From assembly GCF_001439695.1 (NCBI RefSeq), contig NZ_JYLL01000015.1:1-64000 (forward strand): a stretch of DNA of 64,000 nt, in the 5' to 3' direction. The notes under the pieces were generated by a model. The model searched no databases and was not told the DNA's origin. It worked only from the letters and a program-made list of their open reading frames with translations. Positions 16,636 to 26,336 of this stretch are shown here, piece after piece (position 1 is the stretch's first letter; each line of letters begins with the position of its first letter). A program made the position numbers and the translations under genes. The DNA comes from Pseudomonas veronii (GTDB lineage: Bacteria; Pseudomonadota; Gammaproteobacteria; Pseudomonadales; Pseudomonadaceae).

Positions 16636-17570
16636 TCACTGGCCTCCCACTCCTTGGTCGACACTTCACCGGTCTGGTGAAAACGACGTATACGGCCGAT
16701 GAACTCGGCGAAGTCGGCGTTCTCTTCAGTCAGTCGATTGCACATATCCCAGTCGATTTCGCTGCGTTCACGAGCGGGGATGAGAATTTGGCTTTCCGCC
16801 GGGTTCTCTACGTCAAGCTGTATCACACCAATGCCATGGGCTGAGGCGAGCATTCGTAACTCTTTAAGCGTGCCGTCGCCCTCTACCGTCGCCGCCACCA
16901 AGTAGCCAAAATTTGCCCATGACGAATTGGATACAGCCTGAAAAAAGCATTTGCGGGCGTTGGAGCGATTGAGCAGCAACTTGACCTCAAAGGACCACAT
17001 GCGGGCACGGCGCTCGCCCTGTACACCGACACATTCGCGTAACTCGCGAGTCCAACCAGCGGTCAGATCTTCCAGCCCCACCAAATCGGGATGCAACCAT
17101 TCATTACCACCGCTGCCAGCACGATTGGAGGAACGTTTTTCGTTAATCCGCATGGCGAACACCCGCTGATCGTCCGTCAGCAGGTATTCGGCCAGTAATG
17201 GGTAAAGTGCGTGCTCACGCAACAGCGAGGGCCCAGGGAGGTCTGACGTGGCGAGGGCTATCCCTTCAGCCGCCGCCACCTCAGCGTTGGCGTCCATTTC
17301 CGACCAGTAATAATGACGAGGCCGGCCTTCGGTTGTTTTTAGTTGAGGATGCATCTGCTGCCAGCGCGGGCGTGACCCGGAAATCTCCGCCACCAGTTGC
17401 TGTACTAAGTCACTGTCTGTCTGGATGTAGCTAGCACTGCCTGCTTTTTTGACTGCGCATTCGGCGGGGAACTGTTCGAAGATCCATTGAGCAAGTTCGC
17501 GGGCGGTTTGCTGGGTATCGGGTAGGCTTTGCAGGCGATCGATGACGCGTTGTCGGAGGTTCAGAGCCAT
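16632..17570 (-). CDS. COG2958-like HTH/PD-(D/E)xK protein in restriction operon
   Basis: A 312-residue protein. Residues 1-95 resemble a winged-helix (HARE/HTH-like) domain. The rest carries HPDLVG (160-165) and FEVK (194-197), a PD-(D/E)xK nuclease core. It lies between hsdS and the DUF1016 gene with 1 bp and 4 bp junctions. The family name is from memory of similar proteins in type I loci. It may recognise or trim modified DNA. Two extra nuclease-fold genes in one restriction operon is notable. Confidence 0.7.
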   Translation of the reverse strand: MALNLRQRVIDRLQSLPDTQQTARELAQWIFEQFPAECAVKKAGSASYIQTDSDLVQQLVAEISGSRPRWQQMHPQLKTTEGRPRHYYWSEMDANAEVAAAEGIALATSDLPGPSLLREHALYPLLAEYLLTDDQRVFAMRINEKRSSNRAGSGGNEWLHPDLVGLEDLTAGWTRELRECVGVQGERRARMWSFEVKLLLNRSNARKCFFQAVSNSSWANFGYLVAATVEGDGTLKELRMLASAHGIGVIQLDVENPAESQILIPARERSEIDWDMCNRLTEENADFAEFIGRIRRFHQTGEVSTKEWEASE

Positions 17571-17571
17571 G

Positions 17572-18927
17572 TCAGAAAGCCTCCGACAACATATTTTCGT
17601 GGGGGGCTTCTGTTTCTGGCAGGCGCAGTTGGCCGGAGATCAGGCGCGGTAGTAGGGTATCGCGGAGTTGGGTGAGGGTGTTGAGATGCGCTTGGTTACT
17701 ATGAATAGTTGCCCAAAGCGGCTCTACCAAGTCATTGAACGCCAATTTCAAAGCCTCAGGCGGGTTTAGCACCGAGTAACTGGGGAATGCCTTTAACGCT
17801 ATGCGATTGACTGTTGCCCCGTGGATCGTGTGCTTATCGAGCATCTGTTGAAATGGTATCGAAATGAACTGGTGAAACCAGAACAGTCCGGCACCGTCTT
17901 CAGTATGCGGACGGATCAGAGCTAGCCTGCGGCCTAGGCAACAACGTATCTCTGGCGGGATCACAGCAAAAAAACCAAGCGTCGCCTCGTAGCTGAAGAC
18001 AATGTCGCCATGAGTTGGCTCAATACGCCGAGTCCACTTACTCCAATCGTTTTCGCTGATACGCCGAATATTAGCCAGTTCAAGACGTGTTCCAGTCAGA
18101 TTTTTAATACCCAGGAAGATAGGGCCACTTTCCGACTCCGCCGGCGTGGCATGAGGGCCGTCGTAAATCCCCTCAACAAGCTTACCAATTGGTCTAACCT
18201 CCCATCCCGCGGGCAATAACCCAAGCTCGGATTCCTCGAAGCTATCGGGAAACAGCTCTGCGGTGGCCGCATCCATGCCTTCTGGCTCAAGCCTTTCCGC
18301 CTTAGCACGCACAGGGTCGAAATCGACGAACCAGGATTTGAATAGCGCCTGGGCGATGTCTTCTAAGGTGGCATTGGTTTCGCGCAGCAAAGTAATTCTA
18401 TTGTCGAGGGCCGAAAGAGCCTCAGCTATAGCCCTCTGAGTGTTCAACGGGGGTAGCGGAAACTGGTAGGTACAAATTCGATCAGGTGACGTATGTTTAA
18501 CCGTGGATCCTGTAGCACCCGATACAACCCATTGACGATAGTCATTAGTCCGCATGAGGTAATGCAGAAAATCTTTGTGTACCTGTGTCACTGACTTTAT
18601 TAATACACGACCAACTCGTTGATTGTGTAGCCAAGTCGTGCCTCTGGTCTCAGGAACTATAGCGGAAAATCCCAGCGTATCGGCCGCTTTGCTCAAATCA
18701 GTCATCGTGACGATTAAATCGCCTTGCCTAAGGACGTAATCAGAGAAAATAGGGCCACTGTAGTACTTCCCTTTCCCAAGTTGGAAGCCACCACCAACTG
18801 CAAAGTTTCCTGGAGTTGTTAGCTGAAACGGTGATGGCTCATCAGAAAAAAATTCACCTTTGAAGGCAAAGCCATGCTTCACAGTGATCAAATCACTGAG
18901 CGGAGTGATCGGCCACTCAGAGCTCAT
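17572..18927 (-). CDS. hsdS: Type I restriction enzyme, specificity subunit
   Basis: A 451-residue HsdS with two target recognition domains (about 1-155 and 215-390), each followed by a conserved helical spacer (LNTQRAIAEALSALDNRI near 165, LTQLRDTLLPRLISGQLRLP near 425). The subunit sets the split recognition sequence of the enzyme. Both halves are intact, so a normal bipartite target is expected. The start overlaps the hsdM end by 11 bp. Confidence 0.93.
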   Translation of the reverse strand: MSSEWPITPLSDLITVKHGFAFKGEFFSDEPSPFQLTTPGNFAVGGGFQLGKGKYYSGPIFSDYVLRQGDLIVTMTDLSKAADTLGFSAIVPETRGTTWLHNQRVGRVLIKSVTQVHKDFLHYLMRTNDYRQWVVSGATGSTVKHTSPDRICTYQFPLPPLNTQRAIAEALSALDNRITLLRETNATLEDIAQALFKSWFVDFDPVRAKAERLEPEGMDAATAELFPDSFEESELGLLPAGWEVRPIGKLVEGIYDGPHATPAESESGPIFLGIKNLTGTRLELANIRRISENDWSKWTRRIEPTHGDIVFSYEATLGFFAVIPPEIRCCLGRRLALIRPHTEDGAGLFWFHQFISIPFQQMLDKHTIHGATVNRIALKAFPSYSVLNPPEALKLAFNDLVEPLWATIHSNQAHLNTLTQLRDTLLPRLISGQLRLPETEAPHENMLSEAF

Positions 18928-20650
18928 ATCCCAGCCCCCCCAGCTTCTGCCGGATCAACTGGTCAAGTTCCGCGCCCTTGGCTATCTGCTCGCCCAACAA
19001 GGCGGTAAGGTTCTGCATCTTGTCGGCAAAGGCCTCATCGTCGTCCTCTACCGCTTCCGCACCGACATAGCGGCCCGGTGTCAGCACATAGCCGTGCTCG
19101 GCGATCTCCGCCAGGGGGGCGCTGCGGCAGAAGCCAGCCACATCGGCGTATTCACCAATTTCACCGCCAACATCTAGGGGAACTCCGCGCCAGTTAGCTA
19201 CGGTTTGTGCAATAAGTTCAATGTCGGCGTCGAGCAGTTCGATCTGCACCCGGCTGAGATTCGTACCCAGTTTACGGGCGTCGATAAATAAAACTTCGCC
19301 AGGACGAGCGACCTTCAGCTTGGCGAGGAACCACAGGCAGGCCGGGATTTGAGTATTGAAGAATAACTGGCCGGGCAGCGCTACCATCACTTCCACCACG
19401 TCGGCCTCGACCATGGCTTTTCGAATGTCACCTTCGCCGTTCTGGCTGGAGCTCATCGAGCCGTTAGCCAAGACGATGCCAGCACGGCCGCTGGACTTGA
19501 GATGAAACAACATATGCTGCAGCCAGGCGTAGTTAGCATTGCCTTGCGGTGGTGTACCGTACGCCCAGCGCGGATCGCCTTCTAGGCTGCCATGCCACCA
19601 GTCACTGATATTGAACGGCGGGTTAGCCAGAACAAAGTCGGCACGCAGGTCTGAATGTTGATTACGAATAAAGGTATCAGCAGGCTCACGACCGAGGTTG
19701 AAGTCGATACCACGGATAGCCAGGTTCATGGCAGCCAGACGCCAAGTAGTGGGGTTGGACTCCTGACCATAAATAGACACGTCGCCGAGTTTACCGCCGT
19801 GGGCTTCAATGAATTTTTCCGACTGCACAAACATACCGCCAGAACCGCAGCATGGGTCGTAAACCTTGCCATGATTCGGGTTGAGCACCGCCACTAGGGT
19901 TTTGACGATGCTAGCCGGGGTGTAAAACTGCCCGCCTTTCTTGCCTTCGGCACTGGCAAACTGGCCGAGAAAGTATTCATAGACCTGGCCAAGCAGATCT
20001 CGTGCCTGGTTGGCATCACCACCGAAACCAATTGTCGAAATCAAGTCAACCAACTCACCGAGTTTACCGTCAGGTAGCTGGGCACGAGCGTAGCGCTTGT
20101 CGAGTATGTTTTTCAGGCTGGTATTTTCTACCTCAATAGCAGACAAAGCTTCATCGATACGCTTGCCAATATCCACCTGCTTCGCAGCAGCACGTATTGA
20201 CTCCCAACGCGCCACTTCTGGTACCCAGAACACATTCACTTCTTTGTAGTAGTCGCGCTCCTCCAGCTCTTGAGCTAGTAGTTCAGCATCGTCACTGTCC
20301 AGATAGTAGTCGTCGCCGACATCGGCAAAACGTCGCACCAGTTCCGCGCGGCGGCCAGCAAAACTATCAGAGATGTATTTGAGGAAGATCAGGCCGAGGA
20401 CGATGTGCTTGTACTCAGCAGCATCCATGTTGGCGCGCATCTTATCTGCAGTGGCCCACAGCGTTTTTTGCAGATCCTGCAGGGTATTACTGGTTTGTGG
20501 AGCTGTGGCCTTGCGCCCAGGCTTCCTCTTTACCGACTCGGGCTCTGGGGTGATAGGACTTTCGCTCGACGAAAAACGAGCACGTGCCTGATTGAGCGCT
20601 TCTTCAGCAAGACTGCTGGCGGTCTGGTCGGCACCCTTTTGAACCGTCAT
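18917..20650 (-). CDS. hsdM: Type I restriction enzyme, methyltransferase subunit
   Basis: A 577-residue N6-adenine methyltransferase. The N-terminal ~55 residues are a variable basic extension; the HsdM_N domain spans ~55-215. SAM-binding motif DPCCGSGG lies at 265-272 and the catalytic NPPF at 343-346. The ATG at 20650 has GGAAG upstream. First gene of the hsdM-hsdS-COG2958-DUF1016-hsdR operon. It begins ~300 bp inside the right att repeat, so the operon fills the right end of element 2. Confidence 0.95.
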   Translation of the reverse strand: MTVQKGADQTASSLAEEALNQARARFSSSESPITPEPESVKRKPGRKATAPQTSNTLQDLQKTLWATADKMRANMDAAEYKHIVLGLIFLKYISDSFAGRRAELVRRFADVGDDYYLDSDDAELLAQELEERDYYKEVNVFWVPEVARWESIRAAAKQVDIGKRIDEALSAIEVENTSLKNILDKRYARAQLPDGKLGELVDLISTIGFGGDANQARDLLGQVYEYFLGQFASAEGKKGGQFYTPASIVKTLVAVLNPNHGKVYDPCCGSGGMFVQSEKFIEAHGGKLGDVSIYGQESNPTTWRLAAMNLAIRGIDFNLGREPADTFIRNQHSDLRADFVLANPPFNISDWWHGSLEGDPRWAYGTPPQGNANYAWLQHMLFHLKSSGRAGIVLANGSMSSSQNGEGDIRKAMVEADVVEVMVALPGQLFFNTQIPACLWFLAKLKVARPGEVLFIDARKLGTNLSRVQIELLDADIELIAQTVANWRGVPLDVGGEIGEYADVAGFCRSAPLAEIAEHGYVLTPGRYVGAEAVEDDDEAFADKMQNLTALLGEQIAKGAELDQLIRQKLGGLGYEL

Positions 20651-20950
20651 GGACTACTTCCTACATTCGACGCAGATGAATTGCGTGGTAAAAATTGAAA
20701 AAACCGACCATAGAGGTTCAGGCGAAGATTGCCCGCATGATAACGGGTCACCACACCTTTCGTCTGAGTTGTAACGATCAAGAGAACGCGTACAACCTGA
20801 GTGCCCTGAATCGAGGTCAATCCAGCGGGCTTGCGAAGCATCAAGAAAGCTCGTCGCGGTTTAAACGGTATTCCAATTGGTATTCCAACCAAAAAAATCA
20901 AGCTGAAATTCACTTAACAAATCAACAGCCTACCTAACCAATTCAACTCA
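20651..20950. other. hsdM upstream region
   Basis: About 300 bp between the restriction operon and the right att repeat. No gene is visible; it should contain the hsdM promoter. Confidence 0.4.
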
Positions 20951-21000
20951 CCCCGGCTCACCACTTCATCATCTAAAGACGTCCACGAACGTCTTTTTCT
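20951..21000 (+). repeat. Attachment-site direct repeat, copy 2
   Basis: CCCCGGCTCACCACTTCATC and the following terminator hairpin (AGACGTCCACGAACGTCTTTTT) repeat the sequence at 6050-6101 with one missing C and two changes. It marks the right edge of element 2. Similarity continues weakly past 21000 toward an integrase remnant. Confidence 0.75.
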
Positions 21001-21139
21001 GCACCTTAAACCCAACAAAATCAAATCCTTCTAGGCCATCAGTACCCCTAGACATCCGACCCACCCCACATTACCGGGCACTCCAAATAGTACCAGTGGT
21101 CATTTTTGGAACACCAATTAACGCCATGGAACACCTCAT

Positions 21140-21210
21140 GTGCGCCCAAGCCCCCGCCTCTCTGACCGCCAGCTCAAAGCGGTGAAACCGAAAGACACGG
21201 ACTATCTCTG
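21140..21210 (+). pseudogene. N-terminal remnant of a P4-type integrase
   Basis: The plus strand encodes PRLSDRQLKAVKPKDTDY, which aligns with the first residues of the intact integrase at 6250 (RLSDRQLKAVKATGKDFVLT). The similarity then stops. It sits behind the second att repeat exactly as the intact gene sits behind the first, so it is the residue of another element at this site. The rest has been lost up to the LysR gene. Confidence 0.7.
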
Positions 21211-21312
21211 CGCCAAGACGCAGCGCGCGGGTGATTTGGCGACCATTAGCCCAGGGCCAGAATCTTCCATGTTTAAACTCATGCACCGGTTTTCGGGGCA
21301 GTTGGGTCAAGA

Positions 21313-22233
21313 TTATTCCGAGACTTCAAAAACGGCCTTCTGTTTCAACATGGCCAACAACCTTTCAGCGGCAACTGACAGTTGCCGACCCGCTCGGACC
21401 ATCAGGTGTGCCTCGGCACTTTCGAATACTTCGCTGCGGGTCCTGAGCGCTACAAGCGTACCTTCCGCGATTTCATTGGCTACTGCGTGCGAGGACAGGA
21501 AGGTCACCCCGAGATGGGCTTTTACATAGCTCTTGAGGGTGGCGATCGAGTTGGTGACCAGATTGGATTCGAATTGAATGCGATCGTGGAATTGCGCCAG
21601 CTTAACCAGATTGCTTAAGCCAAAGCCGTTGGACATCAAGCCCACCGGATAGGGGCAAACATCACTCAATGCCAGCGGCTGCTGCTTCTCGGTAAGGGGA
21701 TGGCCGGGCCAGGTGATGACGCACATTGGCTGTTTGCGCAACATGACCGTACGCACGGCGGGATCGATAGGCGGACGGTAGGCCAAGCCGATGTGAGCCT
21801 GATCACTTGCCAGCATCCGCACTGTGTCGACGGCATTGGCGAACTCCAGCGTAACCACCAGCTTGGGGTGCTGCTGGCTGAAGTCCTGAAGCACCCAGCG
21901 GACTAATTCCTCGCGGAAACCCTCGCCCGCAACAATGTGAATCTCACCTCTCTCCAGACCCTTGAGTTCGGAAATCTGAGTCAGCAGCAATGCTTCGCTT
22001 GATCGCCGCTCACGACAATGGTTGATCACCAGTTTGGCAGCTTCCGTAGGGACGATACCCCTGCCGTGGCGCTGTAGGAGTTGCACACCCAACTCGCTTT
22101 CCAGCTGGTGGATTTGCCGGCTGACAACTGAGGGCTCGATATTCAGACGATCCGCTGCGCCTCGGATCGAGCCGGCTTCTGCGACCTCTGAAAAATAGTG
22201 AAGTCGCCGTTCATTAAGGCCGATTTTTTGCAA
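21313..22233 (-). CDS. LysR-family regulator
   Basis: A 306-residue LysR protein: winged HTH at ~8-65 (AGSIRGAADRLNIEPSVVSRQIHQLE) and a periplasmic-binding-like effector domain. Translation starts at TTG 22233, with AGGAG about 9 bases upstream and no in-frame ATG nearby. It is divergent from an MFS transporter/amidohydrolase operon and probably controls it. First backbone gene right of the element stack. Confidence 0.88.
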   Translation of the reverse strand: MQKIGLNERRLHYFSEVAEAGSIRGAADRLNIEPSVVSRQIHQLESELGVQLLQRHGRGIVPTEAAKLVINHCRERRSSEALLLTQISELKGLERGEIHIVAGEGFREELVRWVLQDFSQQHPKLVVTLEFANAVDTVRMLASDQAHIGLAYRPPIDPAVRTVMLRKQPMCVITWPGHPLTEKQQPLALSDVCPYPVGLMSNGFGLSNLVKLAQFHDRIQFESNLVTNSIATLKSYVKAHLGVTFLSSHAVANEIAEGTLVALRTRSEVFESAEAHLMVRAGRQLSVAAERLLAMLKQKAVFEVSE

Positions 22234-22249
22234 TTAGGGCTCTCCTGTC

Positions 22250-22268
22250 TGTTGACTTAAAGTCAACA
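22250..22268. promoter_or_regulatory. Perfect 19-bp palindrome, candidate LysR operator
   Basis: TGTTGACTT-A-AAGTCAACA lies 17 bp before the LysR TTG start and ~125 bp before the transporter gene. Position and symmetry fit an autoregulatory/activation site for the divergent pair. Confidence 0.55.
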
Positions 22269-22392
22269 CTCGCAAGCGAAGATCGCTATTGTTTGAAGTT
22301 TCTGCGCTCCCCATACTTTCTGTCAATTGGGCGATGCCAAGCTCATTTAATCGACACAATAAAAAAAATGCGGAACTTGTGAGGACTTCACT

Positions 22393-23703
22393 ATGGCTCA
22401 GGCCGCAATACTGATTACACCGACCTCCCCCGATGACCTCGCCCTACGCAAGATGTATCGCAAAATCAGTTGGCGCCTATTGCCCTTTCTGTTGTTGTGC
22501 TATGTCCTCGCCTATTTAGATCGGGTCAATATCAGTTACGCCAAGATTGCGATGCAGCAGGAATTCGGTCTGACCGATGCAGCTTATGGATTGGCGGCAG
22601 GGATTTTCTTTATCGGTTATGTAATGTTCGAAGTGCCGAGCAATCTCTGGCTGGCGCGGGTAGGAATACGTAAGACGCTCAGTCGCATCATGTTGTTGTG
22701 GGGGGTGGCTTCAACCTCGATGCTGTTTGTCCATGACAGCACTACCTTTTATGTCCTGCGGTTTTTTCTAGGGGTGTTTGAGGCTGGATTTGCTCCGGGC
22801 ATGATCCTCTATCTGACCTTCTGGTTTTCAGGTAAGCGTCGCGCTCAAGTAATGGCGTGCGTCCTGTTGGCAGGGCCAGTCTCGAACGTCATCGGTGGAC
22901 CATTGTCGACCTGGATTATGGGGACTTTCGCCGACATTCATGGTTTGGCGGGATGGCAGTGGATGTTCATCCTCGAAGGGGCGCCTTGCATTCTTTTGGG
23001 TATCGCGGCGTTCTTCTTTTTGAGTGACTCGCCGGAACAGGCCAAATGGCTGAGCAAAGAAGAAAAACGGCTGCTGGCGAATGATCTGGAGCAGGTGCAG
23101 GCGTCAAAACAACATACTTTCGCTGCCGCCTTGAAAGACTGGCGAATTTACCTGATGGCCCTCATTTACTTCTGTCTGATCTGCGGTCTGTATACCGTCA
23201 GTTTCTGGCTGCCGAGCATACTGCGGGACGCTGGCGTAAAGAATATTTTCGAGATTGGGCTCTATTCAATGATCCCTTACAGCGCCGCCATTTTCGCGAT
23301 GCTGATCAATGCTCGGAGTTCCGACCGCCTGGGCGAGCGCCGCTGGCACGGCGCAGTACCCGCCTTTCTGGGCGCAATAGGCTTAGTGCTGACCGGTTTC
23401 AGTTCCGGCAACCTGACGTTGGCGCTGTGCAGTATTACCCTCGCAACGCTATCCACATACTCGGCCTATGCCGTGTTCTGGGCTGTGCCCTCCAGCTACC
23501 TCAAAGGTACTGCCGCCGCTGGAGGCATAGCCCTGATCAACAGCATCGGTGCCTTCGGTGGCTTTGTCAGTCCTTCCATCATCGGTGCTCTGAAGACCTT
23601 CACCGGCTCGTTCGCTGCGGGGATGGCCGTAATGGCCGTCCTTTTAGTGATCGGCGGTCTTTGCACGTTGGCACTGCGTTTACCGGCCCAGGCTCAACCG
23701 TAG
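22393..23703 (+). CDS. MFS transporter, anion:cation symporter type
   Basis: A 436-residue, 12-helix major facilitator of the ACS (phthalate/hexuronate-type) family, recognised by YVLAYLDRVNISYAKIAM in helix 1 and FEVPSNLWLARVG after helix 2. Such proteins import organic anions. Ribosome site GAGGA before ATG 22393. It lies 68 bp before an M20 amidohydrolase gene, suggesting uptake of an N-acyl or amide-linked acid that the hydrolase cleaves. The substrate is not readable from sequence. Confidence 0.88.
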   Translation: MAQAAILITPTSPDDLALRKMYRKISWRLLPFLLLCYVLAYLDRVNISYAKIAMQQEFGLTDAAYGLAAGIFFIGYVMFEVPSNLWLARVGIRKTLSRIMLLWGVASTSMLFVHDSTTFYVLRFFLGVFEAGFAPGMILYLTFWFSGKRRAQVMACVLLAGPVSNVIGGPLSTWIMGTFADIHGLAGWQWMFILEGAPCILLGIAAFFFLSDSPEQAKWLSKEEKRLLANDLEQVQASKQHTFAAALKDWRIYLMALIYFCLICGLYTVSFWLPSILRDAGVKNIFEIGLYSMIPYSAAIFAMLINARSSDRLGERRWHGAVPAFLGAIGLVLTGFSSGNLTLALCSITLATLSTYSAYAVFWAVPSSYLKGTAAAGGIALINSIGAFGGFVSPSIIGALKTFTGSFAAGMAVMAVLLVIGGLCTLALRLPAQAQP

Positions 23704-23771
23704 GAGCCGGGGATGCGTCCCAACTGACGGCACTCCTGCACTCCATTATTCACCGCTAGGAACTCACTGTG

Positions 23772-24956
23772 ATGAAGACTGAACCTCACTACTGCAAAGT
23801 CGATGATTTACGCCCTCAAACTGAGGAGCTGACACGTATTCGCCGCCATATTCACCAGCATCCGGAAATGGCCTACGAGGAGTTTCAAACCGCCAAACTC
23901 GTTGCAGAGCGCTTACGGGCCTGGGGGTTCAGCGTAACCGAAGGCGTTGGTGAGACCGGTGTGGTAGGCAGCCTGACGGTAGGCGCCGGCAAGAACATTG
24001 GCATACGAGCAGACATGGATGCTCTGCCGTTGACCGAGCAGACCGGCTTGCCTTACGCCAGTGTCCATCAGGGAAAAATGCATGCCTGCGGCCACGACGG
24101 CCATACCACCATGCTGCTTGGGGCCGCTGAATATCTGGCGCGCACACGAAACTTCCGCGGAACGGTGCACCTCTATTTTCAACCCGCAGAGGAGAAGGGC
24201 TTCGATAGCGGTGCGCAACGCATGGTAAATGATGGCTTGTTCGAACGCTTTCCCTGTGATGCCGTGTTCGGAATGCACAACCACCCCGGCGAGGCTCCGG
24301 GCACCTTCCTGTTTAGAAGCGGACCGTTCATGTCGGCGAGCGACAAGGTCGCGATTACCATTCATGGTCTCGGAGGCCATGCGGCTCGCCCACACCTTAC
24401 GGTAGATCCGGTTGTGGTGGCGTCCAGCATTGTCATGTCGCTGCAGACCATTGTCGCGCGCAATATCAACCCTGTTGAACCCGCTGTAGTCACGGTCGGC
24501 TTGCTTCAGGCGGGGGTTGCTAACAATGTGATTTCCAGCAGCGCCTACCTTGAGCTGAGTATCCGCTCGTTCAGCAAGCGGGTCCGTAGCCAGTTGAAAG
24601 AGCGCATCGAAGCACTGGTCCACGCCCAAGCAAACAGCTATGGAGCAACGGCCACGATCGACTATATGGAAGGTTACCCGGTGATCGACAACGACCGAGC
24701 GCAAACCGAATTTGCTCTGCAAGTAGCACGGGAACTGGTGGGTGATGAGCATGTGATTGCCCATGCCGATCAGCTCATGTCCAGCGAGGACTTCGCTTAC
24801 ATGCTTGAGCAGCGGCCAGGTTGTTTTTTACGCCTGGGCAATGGCGTTGGCGAAGATGGTTGTATGGTTCATAACCCGGCCTACGATTTCAATGACAAAA
24901 ACTTGCCAATCGGTGCTGCCTACTGGGCGCGCCTAGTGGAACGGTATCTAAACTAA
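23772..24956 (+). CDS. M20-family amidohydrolase (hippurate hydrolase-like)
   Basis: A 394-residue metallo-amidohydrolase of the HipO/IAA-amino-acid hydrolase type. Metal-binding residues appear in CGHDGH (~100-106) and PAEEKG (~137-142), with the dimerisation domain in the middle (ISSSAYLELSIRSF). It cleaves N-acyl amino acids or similar amides in the cytoplasm. ATG 23772 is preferred over GTG 23769. It is cotranscribed with the upstream ACS transporter. Confidence 0.9.
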   Translation: MKTEPHYCKVDDLRPQTEELTRIRRHIHQHPEMAYEEFQTAKLVAERLRAWGFSVTEGVGETGVVGSLTVGAGKNIGIRADMDALPLTEQTGLPYASVHQGKMHACGHDGHTTMLLGAAEYLARTRNFRGTVHLYFQPAEEKGFDSGAQRMVNDGLFERFPCDAVFGMHNHPGEAPGTFLFRSGPFMSASDKVAITIHGLGGHAARPHLTVDPVVVASSIVMSLQTIVARNINPVEPAVVTVGLLQAGVANNVISSSAYLELSIRSFSKRVRSQLKERIEALVHAQANSYGATATIDYMEGYPVIDNDRAQTEFALQVARELVGDEHVIAHADQLMSSEDFAYMLEQRPGCFLRLGNGVGEDGCMVHNPAYDFNDKNLPIGAAYWARLVERYLN

Positions 24957-24977
24957 AGCAAAAAACCAGCCCCTCGT

Positions 24978-25002
24978 CTTGGGCGATCCAGACTCGCCCA
25001 AG
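24978..25002. terminator. Stem-loop between convergent genes
   Basis: CTTGGGCGA/TCGCCCAAG, a 9-bp perfect stem with a 7-base loop, ~20 bp after the amidohydrolase stop and before the convergent MFS gene. There is no clear T tract, so it is a likely but not certain terminator. Confidence 0.5.
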
Positions 25003-25112
25003 CCCGGTAAATCTATAGCAAGTCGCCGCTGCGGCTTAAATCACGTATTCATGTTGTTCACTCGTTGTAATGCGTTGGAAGCTTGAGCATGCAGCGCAAT
25101 GCTGCCCACACA

Positions 25113-26318
25113 TCAATGACCAGCGACCACTTGGCTGGACTGCCTGTCACCTTGCGCAAAGCCGTGGACCCGCGCTCTAGATGCGATGAACAGACTGAGG
25201 AGTAGCAGTATCAATAACACCCAGGGAAAGGAACCCACTCCCCACTGGCCGAGTAACACGCCACCCAAGAGTCCCCCGCCAGCGACAGCGCTGTTCCAGA
25301 CGACGACGTTCATGGAGAGAGCAACATCGGCGCCCTTGCCTGCGGCGTCGGCAAGCGCGGTTTGTAGAAGCGTCGCGGCGCCACCAAAGGTCAGGCCCCA
25401 GATAAAAACACCTAGATAAATCGCCACGGCAGAGCCTGAAAACAAGCCGAAGAAAACCGAAACGGCTGCGAAGGTTGCGAGACTGGCCAACACTGTCTTG
25501 CGCAGATGCCGATCAACCAGCCGCCCCGTTATCCAGATGCCCGCCAAAGCGGCAACACCAAATACCAGCAGAACCAAACCAACCTCATCGGCCAACCCAG
25601 CCCTGGAAACAAACGGCGCGACGTAGGTATAAAGAATGTTGTGAGCCAGCATCCAGGTGAAGACGACCCCCAGCACCGAACGTACACCAGGTGTGAAAAA
25701 GACCTGACGCAACGCCATGCGCTGTGAGGAGGATTGGCCAGGGTAGTCCGGCACCTTGATCAGCACCCAGACAATCAACAGCAAGGTCATCCCGGACATC
25801 AATCCGAACGCCATGCGCCAGCCCATGAACCCACCCAGCCAGGTTCCCAAAGGCACGCCCAGCGACAATGCGATGGGCGTGCCCACCATCGCGACTGCCA
25901 ATGCGCGTCCCTGCAATTGTGGAGCAACCATCCGTCGCGCATAGCCCGCAATGAGGCTCCAGGCCAGCCCCGCAGAAACGCCGGCAAAAAACCGCGCAAT
26001 CAAAGTAAGCCAATAGTGGGAAGACAGCGCCGTGAGGGTATTGAATACCAGGAAGCCGACAACTGTTAGCAGCAACACCGTCCTGCGGCGCCAGCTTTGC
26101 GTGGCAATAGTCAGCGGAATTGCTGCCAGCAGTGACCCCAAGGCATAAACGGTCACCATCTGCCCAGCCAAAGATGCCGAAATACCAAGCCCGCTGCTGA
26201 TCTCGGGCAACAAACCCGCGGGCAATGTCTCAGTCACAATGCAAATGAAACCTGTCATCGCCAGTGCCAGTAATGCTCCAAGCGGAAGTTTCCCGCTCTG
26301 CGGCTCATCTGTAGTCAT
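25113..26318 (-). CDS. MFS efflux transporter, DHA1 type
   Basis: A 401-residue 12-helix MFS protein with ETLPAGLLPEIS in helix 1 and the motif A region WRRRTVLL, as in the AraJ/NepI/arabinose-efflux-like group. These export drugs, nucleosides or sugars. It is divergent from a TetR gene with a shared 110-bp promoter region carrying a pair of matching inverted sites, so it is very likely repressed by that TetR. Confidence 0.87.
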   Translation of the reverse strand: MTTDEPQSGKLPLGALLALAMTGFICIVTETLPAGLLPEISSGLGISASLAGQMVTVYALGSLLAAIPLTIATQSWRRRTVLLLTVVGFLVFNTLTALSSHYWLTLIARFFAGVSAGLAWSLIAGYARRMVAPQLQGRALAVAMVGTPIALSLGVPLGTWLGGFMGWRMAFGLMSGMTLLLIVWVLIKVPDYPGQSSSQRMALRQVFFTPGVRSVLGVVFTWMLAHNILYTYVAPFVSRAGLADEVGLVLLVFGVAALAGIWITGRLVDRHLRKTVLASLATFAAVSVFFGLFSGSAVAIYLGVFIWGLTFGGAATLLQTALADAAGKGADVALSMNVVVWNSAVAGGGLLGGVLLGQWGVGSFPWVLLILLLLSLFIASRARVHGFAQGDRQSSQVVAGH

Positions 26319-26336
26319 TCGATCACTCCCACTAAT

